From Meandrina meandrites (lineage: Eukaryota > Cnidaria > Anthozoa > Scleractinia > Meandrinidae): a stretch of 64,000 nt of DNA. Numbering within the stretch: position 1 is the first letter of the stretch; each line of letters begins with the position of its first letter. This document shows, one piece after another, positions 12,001-27,000 of this stretch. A program made the translations under genes and the position numbers. The stretch spans positions 19,887,472 through 19,951,471 of the forward strand of contig OY855914.1 of the NCBI GenBank assembly GCA_963693305.1. The letters run 5' to 3'. A model generated the notes under the pieces. That model had not been told where the DNA came from. It ran no database searches and worked only from the letters and a program-made list of their open reading frames with translations.

Positions 12001-15000
12001 CAAAAAACAGGTGACCTTTTAGGCTAGGAGGCTAGACGTAAGAATACAATATAAGCTGAACACTTTGTATTAAAGTAGCAATATACCGACCCTCATTTAC
12101 CTTGCCAATTATAGTTAGAGGAGTGTGTTTAAGGTGAAAATGTATAATGTACTTATGGCCAAACATGTTTCTTTGTTATCAAGTATTACTGTGTGCCAAG
12201 TGGTTTAGGAACCTGGATTTGAAATCTGGACCGAAGTCCTTGGTTTATGTTTTTGCATAACCATCTGCTTTCACTTCCAGGCTTTTAAACAACGTTACGT
12301 TAAAAGTACTTTAATCACATACCCACAATAATAACTTGGAAGTGGCATTTGTCTGTATTTCCTGCTTTATCTGATGCAGTGTACGTTATGTTGTATTCCC
12401 CCCATGTGAACTCGCTTCCATTTGGTCTGCTTGTTGTAAATAAGTGGACCCCAACATTATCAGTGACAGTGACTCCAGGTAGTAAGACCTTAGTCATTGT
12501 GTCTTTAGAAGTAATGTGAATATCAGCTGGGCAAGAAGCGATCTTGGGTGGCTCGAGATCTATTTGTTCACAATAAGAAGCAATATCAGTACAGCATTTG
12601 AAGGAGTGGATGGCCAAACGTAAAGCCTGTAGACACTTTGCATAAATGGCGTCAGCAATTTGAATAACAATAATTATACGTCCTAAGCCTCACATGCACG
12701 TAAAATTCCTTTGTCAATAAACATCTACACGAGGCTAAAGATGTACAAAGTATTGTTATTCCAATTTGGGCGCCATTTATGCAAAGTGTCAATGCGAAAC
12801 GTCTTCAGTTGCGGGCTCTTTTCTAGCCGCCACAAGAAAGAAATCCCTGCTATGGAGCTTCAACATTCCATAGCAAAGTACGCTAAAACAGATCCTTCTG
12901 AATAATGCAAATAAACATTTGTTCGAGAGCTTTTCTCAACCAGAATATTTGGATTTCATTTCGGCAGAATTATAGCCAGAAGAGCTAGAAAAATGACGCT
13001 ATTTTTCCAAGCCATGAGTAAAGATGGCGTTGTGTTCTATCGCAAGTGTCAAGGCTGTTGAGAGAGGAAAGACAAGGAGGTACTTCTGGTGGAGAGGGCA
13101 ATCTACTACGGTAGCACGAGAGGCTATTGATAGATGTAAAGTAGAAGTCAGGAAAGCTTGTGGGAGCCAATACGAAGTATAGCGGCAAAGCGGTTGAGGG
13201 AATCGAGAGTGGAAATCATTGCCACTCACTTTTCGCAACTTTTTTTTTACCATTACAGTGTTGCGTCCCATAATTTGCAGCGTCAAAGAAATCTGCTGTT
13301 TCGGGCAAAAGACATCCGGAATAATCGTTCGTTTTGCAAAACCTACCTATTCTGCAACATATTCGATTTTTATTTCAGGGTATTCCAAAAGAACACGCCG
13401 TAAGATAAAGAAAAAAGCGTACCTTTCACATCAATAGGAAATTCACAGCTTTTACTCAGCCCAGCTGAATCAGTGGCTTTGTACGAAATGTACGTTTTGC
13501 CAACTGTCATCTTTTGTGGTGGCAGCAAACCACTGAGGCTCAAGGGCTCGTTGGAGTTGTCGGTAGGGGATGGTACCTGCCACGTCACCCATGCATATGC
13601 TTGACCAGTTTTGGTAGGAGTCTCTATATCACCAGGGCATTGAATGCTGGGAGGTTGGACATCTATTCAAAAAGGAGATTGAAGTTAATTAGCTTAATTA
13701 GATGAATGTTATACGTTTCGGCGAACAGAACCTCCAGGTTTGGGCGTCATCAAAGGCTGAAACCCCACTCCCGTAAAACCTTAACATAATGGAAACCTGG
13801 AAAGATCTGGTAACAAACAATGGCTGGAAAATGAAAACCGTGTTCGCAGGGATAATGTGGCTGAAAACCAGCAGGCCGATAAGGTACTTTGGTAATGCCA
13901 TAGCTCACTATGATAGTGCACCGGAGTAAGGTCACAGAGTCTAGAATATAGCAGCTAAGAGCAAAATACATTTCCTACCTTTACAGACCGTCTTGGTAGT
14001 ATCTGCACTCCATAATCCACTCTCAAGGCAGGATACGCTCCTTGCGCCTTCCAGACGATAACCAACCGTAACATTGCACATGAAGAAACAATGTGTTTTA
14101 TAATTTACACCAGAAGATGACTTGCATGGAGTGGGAAATACCAGTCCATGAGACGGCTTTTCAATGGCTGGACACTTAACAACTGAAAGAATAGAAACTA
14201 TAAAAAAATGAACCAATACGTTTTCCAAAAGATCGAGTTAGGAAAATGTTTATATGACACGATATCAATCCTTTGAAAACCATTATTACTTATATCACCT
14301 TATCTTGAACGACGTTTTATTTTGGAAAAATGTAGATAAAGAACAAGGGTGGTCCTTTGACAAACCCTTTCGTGGTATTATTTAATATTTCCATGTTAGG
14401 GTAACTTAAAGAAATGAGTCGTACTTCTTCGTTCTTCGTATATTAAGAAGACAGGGCTCTCTCTCTTCGCGACTTCTTCAAACATTAAAACAGCCTTTTT
14501 CAATGTAGCAGTCCATTAAACGGCCGAGAGCCCACCACCTGATCGCAAGTACCTGCCAACAAATAATGATCCGCTTCATGCGCGGGACAAGCTCTGGTGG
14601 TATGAGCCACTTATTAAGTAGGCTCGACGCAGACTTTACCTTTTTACATGCGCATTACCATCTCATAGTGACAGTGATGAATAACTGATCAACCCACCAC
14701 TGACAAATCAGTTTTTTTCCAATAATTATTAACTGCTACGATGAATTTCTGTTTCATATTGGAAAATATGGAGAACAAAAAAGATCTGACTTCTAGATTT
14801 GCTTACTGTTACATATGGTCGTGTTGCCTGACCATGTCCCATCTGCTTGACATGAGCGTTGGCTGGATCCAGCCATTTGGTATCCTGCATCACAAGAGAG
14901 GTATGCCCGGGAACCAAATGAAGATCCACATGAAAAAGAGGTAATGGATCCATGTATTGGTGATTGGAGAACAGTGCAAGATTTTCCTGTGAAAAAAGTT

Positions 15001-18000
15001 TTTGTTCCTATTAAGCTTTTTCTCTCTGTTTTCTCGAACCCCTGCCCTCTCGGAAAGAGTCATTTCCCTGTTAGTAGTTTTTCAGTCATTTACTGTAAAA
15101 GTAGCCCCTCCATCTGGAACTCCCCGCTTTTTCTTTGGTACCTTTCTTGCGAGGAAGCCAATTACCGTTTGCAAGCATAGACGGTGTCGATACTGCATTT
15201 TTTGAAACCACACTTTAATTCAATTCTCATGAAGGGCGGCCGTATAGATAGTGCGCTTGAACCGTTGTTGTTAGATTCATGATCACATTTTTTTTTCGTG
15301 AAGAATTTCGTGAAAAAGATAACGACTTTTCTTTACTTGTTACTAAAAACATTTTACTTGTAAATAAAACATTTTACTTTTTGCTAGAAACATTGTACTT
15401 GTTACTAGAAACTCTTATACTTTTTTACTTTACCAATTGCACTTAACGTGCATCTAGCGTCACCAGCAATTGGCTGCGTACAGTGTAGGCTCTGTCGAAA
15501 CGAATTTAATGCTTGTGCCGTTATAAAAGATACCTAGTAACTATTTTAATTTCCTTATTTATTTCAATATTTTTTTGATAATTTATTAAAGATAGGCAAG
15601 ATACTTACTTGCTACTTGCACGATAAAAGTGCAGTTGGCTCGATTTCCACTGTTGTCTGACGCTGAATACAGTACATTGTACAAGCCAATACTTAGGTTA
15701 ACGGGAGGTCGAATGGCGGGGTAGCTGATGGACACGTGACCAGAGTTATCAGTAGCCAGTGGTTCATTCCATGTGAGCAAACCACTGGACGAGCATTCAG
15801 GAGCGTAGAATACCATATTGTTTGGACACGTGTTGTTGAAGGAAGGGGGAGTATTGTCTGCAAACGATGAAATGTCCAAATATGTCACTAAAAATAACGC
15901 CATTTTTGTAAGATGCAAAGCTACTCTGAAGCTTTTGGGAGATTTTTTTTTCATGTAGTTTACAGTAAAAGGAAGAAAAAATGCTTTACCTCTACAACGC
16001 GTATCGTTCGAACCAGTCCACTGTCCGTCATTAGCACATACTCGTGTAGACGTTCCCTCAAGAACGTATCCAAATCTTTGACAAGTAAATCTGCATGTCT
16101 GGCTATGATTGCTGCCAAATAAGCACGAATATGGAGAAATGGTACCAAACGTTGGAGGGGTGAGTGGGCCACACTTGATGACTAACCAAATAGACAGAAA
16201 AGCAAACGTTAGCAGACAGCAATTAAAGCGTTACAGGCATTTTAGATTTTAAAAGACTATTCTAAAGGTGATAGTTTTGAGCTTGTTGTACTGTACTCTT
16301 GAATAACGTTCACCGTTAGTCTTGCTGATGAAATAAAAGTTTCGTTATTCGTTTATATTGAAATATACTGTAAAGGAAATGCTGTTTCTGGCACGATTTC
16401 GATATATCGCTTTACAGTGTGAAACAGAAAACAGGCACTTGTGATACATAAATCCAGACATAGATGTATAAAAAATGAAGCGGCCGAAGCTTTTCATAAG
16501 AGAAAAAAAATTGTGTCTATTTCTAACCTTTGCAATATGACGTTTCTCCACTCCAAGTCTCGTTTTCTAAGCACCGCCTAACCGACGAACCAATCAAATT
16601 GTAGCCAATATTACAAGAGAAACTGCAATGAGTATCATATAGTTCGGATATGGGGTCAACGCAGCCTTTCTTTAATCCATTTGCTGGAGAAGGAAGAGAG
16701 GGGCATCTTATAGCTACGGATAAATAATAAAAAAAAAAATGTTAATCTTATCTTAATCTGTACAGAATCCTTATATGTTACCATCTATAACATTTACATT
16801 GAGCACGTTGCCAGGTCGACGTTTAGGCCCGGTTCTCACTAAGGATAATTCATATACTTTACCCATATCTGTTTGTATGATTAGAAAGAGCGGGGCAGAC
16901 ACAGTGCTGCGAAAATGTCTTACCCAACAACATAACGCACGTACATTATCAGGCCACGTTGGCTCTTAAATAATAATAATAAAAAAATGTATAGAAAATA
17001 AACAAACATTATAAGGATACCTTGCTACTTCGCAACATAGACGCCAGTATATTAATTTAACTCGATTCAAAATGTTTCCCCGCGTTCAGACCGTAGACAT
17101 AAAACAGATTTGTCTTGATTACATCAATACTCTTTAATTTCCATCACGTACCTTGACATTTTGGCAAAGGATTATCCCAGAATCCTGGAGGTTTATTATC
17201 AGGGGCAACACAGGTAACTGTTGATGAGCCATTCAAACGATAACCAATCGCACAAGATATGTTACACTGTGTTCCATAATGATTACCACAGCTGTCAATG
17301 CGCAGTGGACCTCCTGGATTGACCGTCAGTGATGTGCAGTTGATTACTGATGATAAAAAAAAAATAAATAAATAAATAAAGGGCATACTTTATATCATCA
17401 CACGTTGTCGGTTAGCATTTTCTTAAAACTGTATAGCCCGCAGAAAACTACCACTGATTGGCCACCAAACGACATCAAAGACTCGACTTCCATATTTAGC
17501 ACGAACATTTAAATCAGGACTTTTAAAACAAGCATTTTTAAGTTGAAGTTTTTATAGTTTCTTTTTACATTTTCTGGTTTCAAATTTTGCATAGCAGGTA
17601 AGGTGGCTATTTCCATGGCAAATTATCATTTTTATAGTCATCGTCGCGGTCATCACCATCGCCGACATTATGATCGTCATTATCATTAAAAAAAGCAAGG
17701 TATTAATCGTGAAGGTAAAGCATTACATTATGGATATTGAAAGACAGGAATCTTTGTTCTTTGATGTCTGCTTAGTTGCAGCGTATTAAAAATAATTTGT
17801 TCCTACATCGAGAAGTAATGTAACAGGATCCAGGCACAAATATATAGATATATATATTTTTACCAGAGTTTTGCTGGCTGGCAGTTCTTTGGAACACCTT
17901 GCCGCTACAGCAAAGCTAAAACCAAATTGATTAATAACAGACGAATTTATTTAGATTATCTTTACATTTTACTTTAACAGTGAAGCTACAAGTGGCCTTG

Positions 18001-21000
18001 TTTCTTGATTGGTCCACAGCAGTGTAAACGATCACGTGAGCTCCCTGATTAAACCTTTGAAGCGGATGGTAATTTGATGTCACAGAAGGTTGGAATCCTG
18101 AGTTGTCAGTAGCAAACGGCTCAGTCCAGTTCACTTGGGCTGAAAACAGGCCCCTTTTTGCATACACTACCAATGGACTTGCTGGGCATGTGGCTCTGAA
18201 TGTTGGAGGAAGAATGTCTGAAATACCAAAAGGCATCAAAATTAGCTAGTAGGCAACTGGCCTGAAATTACTGGTGTGCTAATATTCAGGTGAAAGCATC
18301 CTCAGCAGTATTCACTGGGGTGGTGTGCGCGCATCATGTAATGAAATTAAAGACGCGTACCTGTGCAATTGATGGTGTTTCCACTCCATTGTCCAGTCTG
18401 TAAGCATGTTCTTGTCACATTTCCATTGGTGCTGCCGTATCCACTTTGACATCCAAATACGCAGTTGGATCCGTAAGTATTGCCACAAGATGCGGTCAGC
18501 AGAATGGCTCTCGGCCCAATATTCAAAGGCGGGCAGCTTACAGCTTGTATAATAGACAATTTTTAAAACAAATTATTTGAAATAAAAAAGGATTTTTGTT
18601 CTTTTAAGATTTTTCTAAGGCTAAATACCTCAAACGAGTTGCAAATAATGATGTTTAAGTTTAAGATCGAAATGGCTAGTTACAAGACTTCGAAAAGTCA
18701 AAAGGCGTATTTAAATTAACAAAACAGGTGAAGTCTGTGTTCGGGCCAAGTAATCCATTAGTCGGGCGCTATTCTGCACTTTCCGTATCATGAAGCGACT
18801 AAGAGTATACCTGCTCCCCCATAATGAACTGCTAGTCCGCCGCAGGGTTATCCCGCTGCTTTCAACGGTAATCTTTTGTGTAACTGGGCGACAAGAAGCG
18901 CAACACCGACCAAGGCTCGAACCTGGACCACCCCGATCCCGAATCCAGCTTACTAATCATATACCTCCGCGCCTCCCACAACGGTCCAGATTAGAAGCTG
19001 TTACCACGAGTTACGCGTGCACGAGGTTTTGATCTCGATTTGAGAATTAAAGCCTGGCAGACTTTTTCTAGTTCTGCTGTGTGTTATTTTCTCTTACAAA
19101 AATCGCTAAAAACTATCAATAATTTGCTCTTCCGTCGGCAGTTCACGAAATATTCATCCTGTTGTTCTAGGCGCCTTTCCTGCTACGGCGAAAGAAATAC
19201 GTCATATAATTACCGCCAATTGCGTGATAGGGCCCCTTTATCCCCTGAAGTCCCACAAGTGACCAACATCAAATTTAGTATACAATATCAATAGTTAATT
19301 AATAGTAAATGTTCTGAGAACGTATAAAATGATCAATAAAGGGAAATTCTCCTAATACTATGATAAAAATGTATAGAGATCAGTTAGGAGAATTTGTATG
19401 TGGAAATAGCAGTTTTTTTTTTTAAAGAGGGTCATGCTAAAGTAACTGCTATTTTTTTTCACCTTGGCAAACGAAGTCGTTGCCACTCCACGTCCCATTT
19501 TCTGTACACTTTCTTGACGAAGAACCGAATGCGTTGAATCCAACATTGCACGCAAACAGACAGACTGTGTTGTAATACTCTATTGTGGTCCCTGTGCAAA
19601 TCTGCCGAATTCCATTGGACGGAGTTGGTAAGGCTGGACATGTAACAGCTGAAAGACGTAATACATTCGATACTTTGGGTTTTAACACTTATCAATATAG
19701 CAGCGCTATGACGACTAAAAGTAAATTTGTGCTGGTGGTATATATCTTAATATTTGTTATACTTCTATGGATTTGAAATTTGAAAGTTACTAACTGGCTC
19801 TTTGTTGGCCATCTATCTCTCGATTTGCTTATGTTTCTGCCTTTCCATGCATCTTGCCGTTTTCGTCTGTCTGCCTGTCAGTTTGTCTCTCATTGTAATG
19901 GAACAAGAGGCCTGTCGGTCGGTGTGCCTGTCAGTCTGCCTATCACGGTAATGGGACAAGAGGAAAAATGTATAAACAAAAAAGGAAGCCACCCATCTCC
20001 CTCACCTTTTCCTCCCTCCGCTCCTAATTACCTTGCTCTTTCCCATAATCCGAGAGATTCTGATTTTATTTTCCAGTCTGATAAAATAGCAAACTCACCA
20101 TTACATTGAGGCTGTGTTCCAGTCCATGTTCCGTCGTTGTTACATGTCCGAGTTGTTGACCCAGTCAGAATGTATCCTATATTACAGGATAAGCGGCAGG
20201 TTTTTCCTGGCAAATTGGAACACAGCTCAAGACTTCCGTGAACTGGCGCAGACAACTGTGGGCAGCGGTTTACTATTAAATTAAAAGACACCAGTTAAGT
20301 TAGTGGAGCTTATCCCTGAAGATAATGCCTGTTTTAGCTTTCCGCTGAGGGGTTTGTAACGATGAGTAATCTAACACACGGCACTGTGGTGTGATTTTAA
20401 GGAATTTTAGTTGTGGTCTTGAAACAAATTGAAGCAAGGCTTGGTTCAAACTCGGAACGGATTGCCCAGGGTATAATTTAATATTTCAGACGAATAGTAG
20501 TTGAAGGCATGAGGGCATAGTTACACATATGGGGGAAGTCATTGTCAGTTTGGGGCCTTACCGCCTTCACAAGTAAGGGCGTCGCCAGGCTTAAGCAGTA
20601 CTCCCTCAGGACAAAAACATTGGTGGCCGTGTGGATTTGGAAGACACAGGTGACTGCAGCCGCCATTCAACTGGGAACAACTGGTGGATCCTATAAAGAG
20701 GAGGCGTTATTTTTATTTCTTAATTGCATGAAGATTTTTAAATCTTCGGAGCAAAGACACAGAAACGTGTCGTTTCTTTTCGCTTTAATTCTATTATGTC
20801 TGTGACTGCCTTTTCTGAAGTTTGCAGCGAAGAAGTGGGTAAAGGTAGACAGTTCCAAACCCCCGCTTCCAAATTAATCACTAAATTCAAAAACGTGGAA
20901 AGAACCAAATTAATCACTAAATTCAAAAACGTGGAAAGAAATACAAAAGTGCTAAATTACTAAGAACAGATGGAAGAAGAAATTGAAACCTCAAAGCTTA

Positions 21001-24000
21001 ACTCGATGAAGTCCGCTTCTGTTTAACTTAGCCTGCCAGTATGTACAGCGCACAGTGCAGATACCATGGAAAGTTCAAATCACGCAAGGAAAAGAAAATC
21101 GACAAAATTAAAAAAAAAATAAAGATTCAGTTATACTCCAGAAAGGGTCATCATTCCTTGGATACTCTATACATTCTCTTGAAAACAATGTAGGAACTGC
21201 ACATATCCCGCCAAACCAAACTTTGCAAATAAATGTTACAAAACGTTTCAATTTTTTGTTCGCAGTATACAAACATACCTTCAAAGATTTTCGTGTTATC
21301 ATAAATATGTATTTCCATTGGCCTTCCCATTCCGTGAACCAGCACCTCACTGAGAGAAGATGACATGTTGTATTTGTGAACACTCTGGTTCTTCCAGTCT
21401 GACCAGTACAGGATGTTATCAGCCAGGGCCAGTCCAAACGGATGAAGGTTATTGGGTGATAAATCAAGTATTAGCACTCGGTTGTTTCCTTGGAGGTCAA
21501 CCCTTTCAATCTTATCAAGGCTCGCATCGCACCAGTACAGCAGTCTATTTTGATAATCAAGAGCTAACGAATTCACCCATGTCAATCCGGAACTAACAAG
21601 TGTTGTCCTGGCAGTTCCATCCATGTTAGCTTGTTCAATCTTTGGTGATGATCCCCAGTCACTCCAATACATCTTTCTAAAATATCATATTTATGTTCAA
21701 TAATAAAGCTGGATATATATAACAAAATACAGGGCCAATATAGTCTAACAGTTGGCATATGATTCTGCGTGTGCAATCTAAAATTTCGCGACCTTAAGCG
21801 TTTCAAAGACTTCAATTAGGAACGTTTGTCGTAACTCAGATATGAGTATGTTATATGACCGTACAGACTAAACTTAACTGACTATCTTCTACTGTTTTCA
21901 TAGGATAAAAGGTAAATCATAATGCGATACGATTTGCCATGTACTAATTTTCGCAAAAGGCTACACACGCGCAAAAAGAAAAATGATGGGATGTCAGTTG
22001 CGTGTTGTTGGCTATAGTTTACAAAAGAAAGTCTGCAAGGAGAATGTTGAGAAATTACGTAATACTTTACAACGGCTTGGGTCACACAAACAAAATATAT
22101 TTTCTCAAATTCCGTTATGTTGAATCAGATAATGCGTGTAAACGCACCGTATAGATAATAGTGACTATAAAATGTAATCAAAACTAATACATTACAAGTA
22201 CTCTGCAGCTGTGAGTTATTCTACCTTTCGGCGATGTCAAGAATAAGAGCTCTTGGCATCTCAATGTTTGTCGTGATAAGGCTCTTTCTAAATGACCCGT
22301 CCAACCGCGCTACTTCAACTTTACTTGTTCCTGCATCAGTCCAATAAAGATTTCGTCCAATATAATCCACTGCCAGCCCATCAGGCGTGTCTACATTATT
22401 ATGCGCAAGGACCTCGACTGAAGTCCCGTTGGGTAATGCTCTAGCAACCAGTTTTAAGGTCACATCTGTCCAGTAGATTTTGCTTTCAACTGGATCATAA
22501 TCAACAGCTACAGGTCTTGAGATGTTTGTCGTGATGTCCAGTGGATAGCACGGGGTTTCCGGTACTTCAAGAGCAACCTTGTAAACTTCCCCAGAATTCG
22601 CTTCAGCAAAAATCATAAATTTTTCAGAGCTTGTCTTGTAAAAGAAACCTTGATGATATAGAAAAAGGAAATCAAAACTTTTAACTATTTATTAAAATAG
22701 TACCCAGGATCATCACTCTGCAGTGACAACGAGAAAAAAGTGGATTATACAGAGATGTCTGTCAAACGCAGACAAGGGCAGAGAATAAGTATCCGGAAAA
22801 CAATTTCATATTTTACAGCCCGGTACCATAATTTGGGTACCACAACTCATTTTCGCAACCACCGGCCCCCATTTCAATGTTACCGTGTCGTGAAAACAAA
22901 GCAGGATCAATTGAAAACCCAATAAAACAACAATGGGTAGCTGGAGGGGAAGATTAGATACTTTTTACAATGCTTGTAAGTCAAGACATTCGCAAAGTTT
23001 ATGAAATTTTTTTGTTTCACTTGTCCAGGGTTGTCGCTAGTAAGAAAACGTGTGAGCACTCAATGGTGTACGACACAAAACTCACACAACAAAAACAACA
23101 GCCGTGCATTAAAAAAAAGAACGTGACTTCTATTCGTTCTCACCATGGTCACAGTTTTTTCCATCTGCCATGAGAGCAACACCCGTTGGGCACGCGCACT
23201 GGTATCCTCCTCGCTTTGGCAGACACAAATCACTGCATAACCCATTGTTTTGAGAACAAACATGAGAACCTGCGAAGACATGCGAAGAAAAAATAAAACA
23301 ATTGCCCACGTTCAATGTATCAACTAACTAACAAAATTAAAACTTGGTCAAGACTCTTTTGTCTCATAATTCTAAAAGGAGACTTGAGTGCGAATAAACA
23401 ACTGTTACAAAAACAAGGCCAAAAAATAGAAGTTTGTCCTAAAAGCCTTAAACTCTAGATAGAGTTCCCGCGTCTGTGAACGAAAAGTAGTATACCGATT
23501 AAAAATATTACGATTAGGGAAGTGTTACCTAATTATTGTAAAACGGCTCTGCAATTGTCTTAATATGCATAACGTGCGCTTAAATTATGACTCTACCGAC
23601 GCATGTGGAGGCTCCCTTAGTCATAAACAGCCATAGACCTTTTTACACCCATGCAGATGGGTACTTCGACGGCTATATTAAATATTTTAGATTTACATAG
23701 TATGGATTTAAAAGAGTAAGAATACAAACGTTTTACCTGAAAATATCAAGGACGGATCGAAAACGTGAATGTCCATTGGTTGTTGAAGGCCAGTAACAAC
23801 CACCTCCTGATTTGAACTAGTTAAATTAAAACGTAAAATGCTCGTTTTATTCCAGTCGGTCCAGTAAAGCATGTTCTGGTACACCGCTAGTCCGTAAGGA
23901 TGGATATTAGCCGCTGATGACAGTATAAGCTGCCTGTTTCCTCCATTAAGGCCCGACACCTCAATTTTGTCCAGTTTCGCATCAGCCCAAAACAGACGGT

Positions 24001-27000
24001 TTGTAGCTTGGTCGATAGTAAGCCCATTTGGCCAAGCTAGGTTTCCTGTTACAATGGCTCGTCTTGCTGAACCGTCCATCTGAGCTTGCTCGATCTTTGG
24101 GCTGGCCCCCCAGTCTGTCCAGTACATCATGCTGAAAGTATCAAAGAAAATGAAAACATTAGGAACATGTAATGCACAAAAGTACTCCGTGCGTTAACGA
24201 CTGCGAAAGATATGAGTTAAAAAAAACAATCAAACAAACAAACAATGATATTATATCGATTAAAATGTCGTTTTCTAAATTAGAGTTCAATTTTAATCTT
24301 AAAAAGTTAACATGTTACATCATTGCTGTGGTAACCTGCTATGCTTCCCTACCAGAGATAAAGCATTCACTTGGTGCCATAATGGAAGCATCAAATGATA
24401 AATAGTGATATCCTTGCCAAATTAACATATAACTGCTTGAATGTGATCTAGTAACCTTTCTAGCCATCTTAAGGTGCTGTCAGCGAAACGCCTTTACAGT
24501 TAAAGACTTTTGGTTACGTCGCATTTTGGAATCTGTTTTGAACGGATGGCGGACAGCAAGGTCGTCCTGACCATGCACAGGTAGCGCGATAATCTGCTGA
24601 ATGATTATGTAGATTATGCCGACAGATATCTGATATACTTCACTTTACCAAAAGACAGGCGTCGAGAGAATCATTTAACAGCATTTCAATTTAACGGCCG
24701 ATGATGATCTCGGCTCACCCATTTCTCTCGTCCAGGACTATTGCTCTTGGCTCATCCAGACCATCTTTGATGAGCAGTTTCCTGCTTGTTCCATCAAGCC
24801 GAGCAACTTCAATCCTATTGGTTCCTGTGTCAGTCCAATAAATGTTTCGTCCAACATGGTCAATGGCTAAGCCATCAGGGTTCTGGACATTACAGCGGAA
24901 CAGAGTCTTCAATGAAGTGGCATTAATAAAAGCGCTGAGAATGAGACCTTGTGCAGTGTCTGACCAATACACTCGCTCTTCGATAGGGTCAAAGTCCAAG
25001 GCAATAGGGCGTTGATTTCCATGGTGGTTAAACAAAGTTTGAGCGACGAAGTAGTCTACGTCCAGTGAAATAATATTTGTGGATTTGGCGTTGGCGTCAG
25101 CAAAAATGAGAAACTTGCTCACCTCTACAATAAAGAGTAGATGGCCATAATTGGGTTGAATCATGACGCAGGAAAACGTAATCAGGACCGTGGATTAATG
25201 AGGATGATTAATGGCGATGTAATGAGACAATTCTTGGCAGTAATATATAATTTTTATGATGTAATGATATATCAGGGTGATAGTTTGTGGATATACATGC
25301 ATAATAGGACCTATCAATCAGACATGGAATCAAACACGAAGAGTAAACAGCAAATTTAAAATGCTGAACAGGTTGAATTGACCACAGCGAAAATCAGGCA
25401 CTCGGTTTCGTTTAAAATTAAAGTTGTACTTAGCTCCCACGGATGTCCTTCGTTAATGCACAAAGGAAAATAACGATTTGAATACCTCATTATATTTGTC
25501 AAAGAAAACAAACAACTTTTACTGTTTCGCGTTTAGCAACAAACTTTTCAAATTACTAAATTGCTGCTGGAGTTGTGGTTTTCTCTTCGGCTACATCTCA
25601 ACTATGACCGTCAAGCATGTCTATCTTTGCATGTCTTGCCATCTTGCTTCACAGCTAAACCGGTAGGACACACACACTCGTAACCAGATGTCTTCGCTAC
25701 ACAAAAATGGCTGCATCCTCCATTGTTTACAGAACAAGGACTTGAAGCTTTTAAAGGGACACAGTTTAAAAATAAGACAAATATAAAAATAAAAATAAAT
25801 AAAATAAAATAAATGGGAATCTGCAGCGGCACTTCCACAGAGTGGCTCTTCGTCCACTGTTCCCGATCGAATTGGAATTTAGCAGTGTTGATTTTTGCGG
25901 AAGGGGGAAAACCGGAGAACCCGGAGAAAAACCCTCGGAGCGGGGACGACAACCAACAACAAACTCAACCCACATATGACGCCGGGTCCAGGAATCGAAC
26001 CCGGGCCAAATTGGTGGGAGGCGAGTGCTCTCCCCACTGCGCCATCCCCGCTCCCCATAACATAGGCAGCAAAGTTGTGTAAGTAATGCATCAGTCAATT
26101 CCAGGAGTGCCCATCCCCCCCCCCCCCCCCTGGGCTGACCCCCAGGGCATTAGCATTTCTTTGGTAAATTCCCCGGGGTGGAGATGAGGGAGCCGGGCAA
26201 ATGCCCCGCTCCCGGGTTGTTTGTTTTCAATCTTTCGATAGGTGATATAGGAATATAATACAAGTTGTTGCTTCTTGACAATGAAGAAATATCTAAAATT
26301 CAGAAAATATGCCTTTAAAAACATCCATGAACATGCACGAGCTTCTCTAGTCCTTCATTGATTAGCTAATCTGCAACATAGTCCACGTCTTGGCCTATAA
26401 ACGCCTCCATCACGAATACGCAACTCACTCCACGGTTTCGAAACCACGTGTCAAATGCCCGGGGGTCAACCCGAGGTACGCAAATGCCCCACACCCGGGA
26501 CGGGCAACATTAGGAAATGCCCCGGGGTTGCCCGGGGGGGGGGGGGGGGATGGGCACTGCTGGAATTGACTGATGCATAACTTATATGTACACACGAGTC
26601 ATAATCCGTGGACTCATTACTAAAGTAATAGCGCAGGAAAACAACATTTACGACCACAAAACAATAGATTAAATCCTACGTTTTTCTCGACTCGATCAAA
26701 CCAGATTACGTGGAAGGTGGTTTAGCCTTGTTCTTTTTTCAGGAGAGAAGCAAAGAAGTACTTTTTTTTCCAGAGGTTTCGACTTAGTAGAAGGGAGAAG
26801 AAAGGAAACCTATGGGACACGGTGAGACTTCCATTTTAAAGGGGGGAGGTGGGGTGTTCGTCGAAAATATTGAAAAGAACTCCCAAAGGACCCAAGCCTG
26901 GGCGTAGCTCAAGCTTTCGCTTGACCGCTAATGAAAAAAAAATATATATATCAAAACACTAAAAGTGTTTCTTGCTGTAATTTAATTAAATACCTGCAGG

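Noticed and set aside
14729..14953. 74-residue minus frame over exon 18
   Set aside because: Wrong register; the phase-1 spliced frame in the same place gives a complete CCP module.
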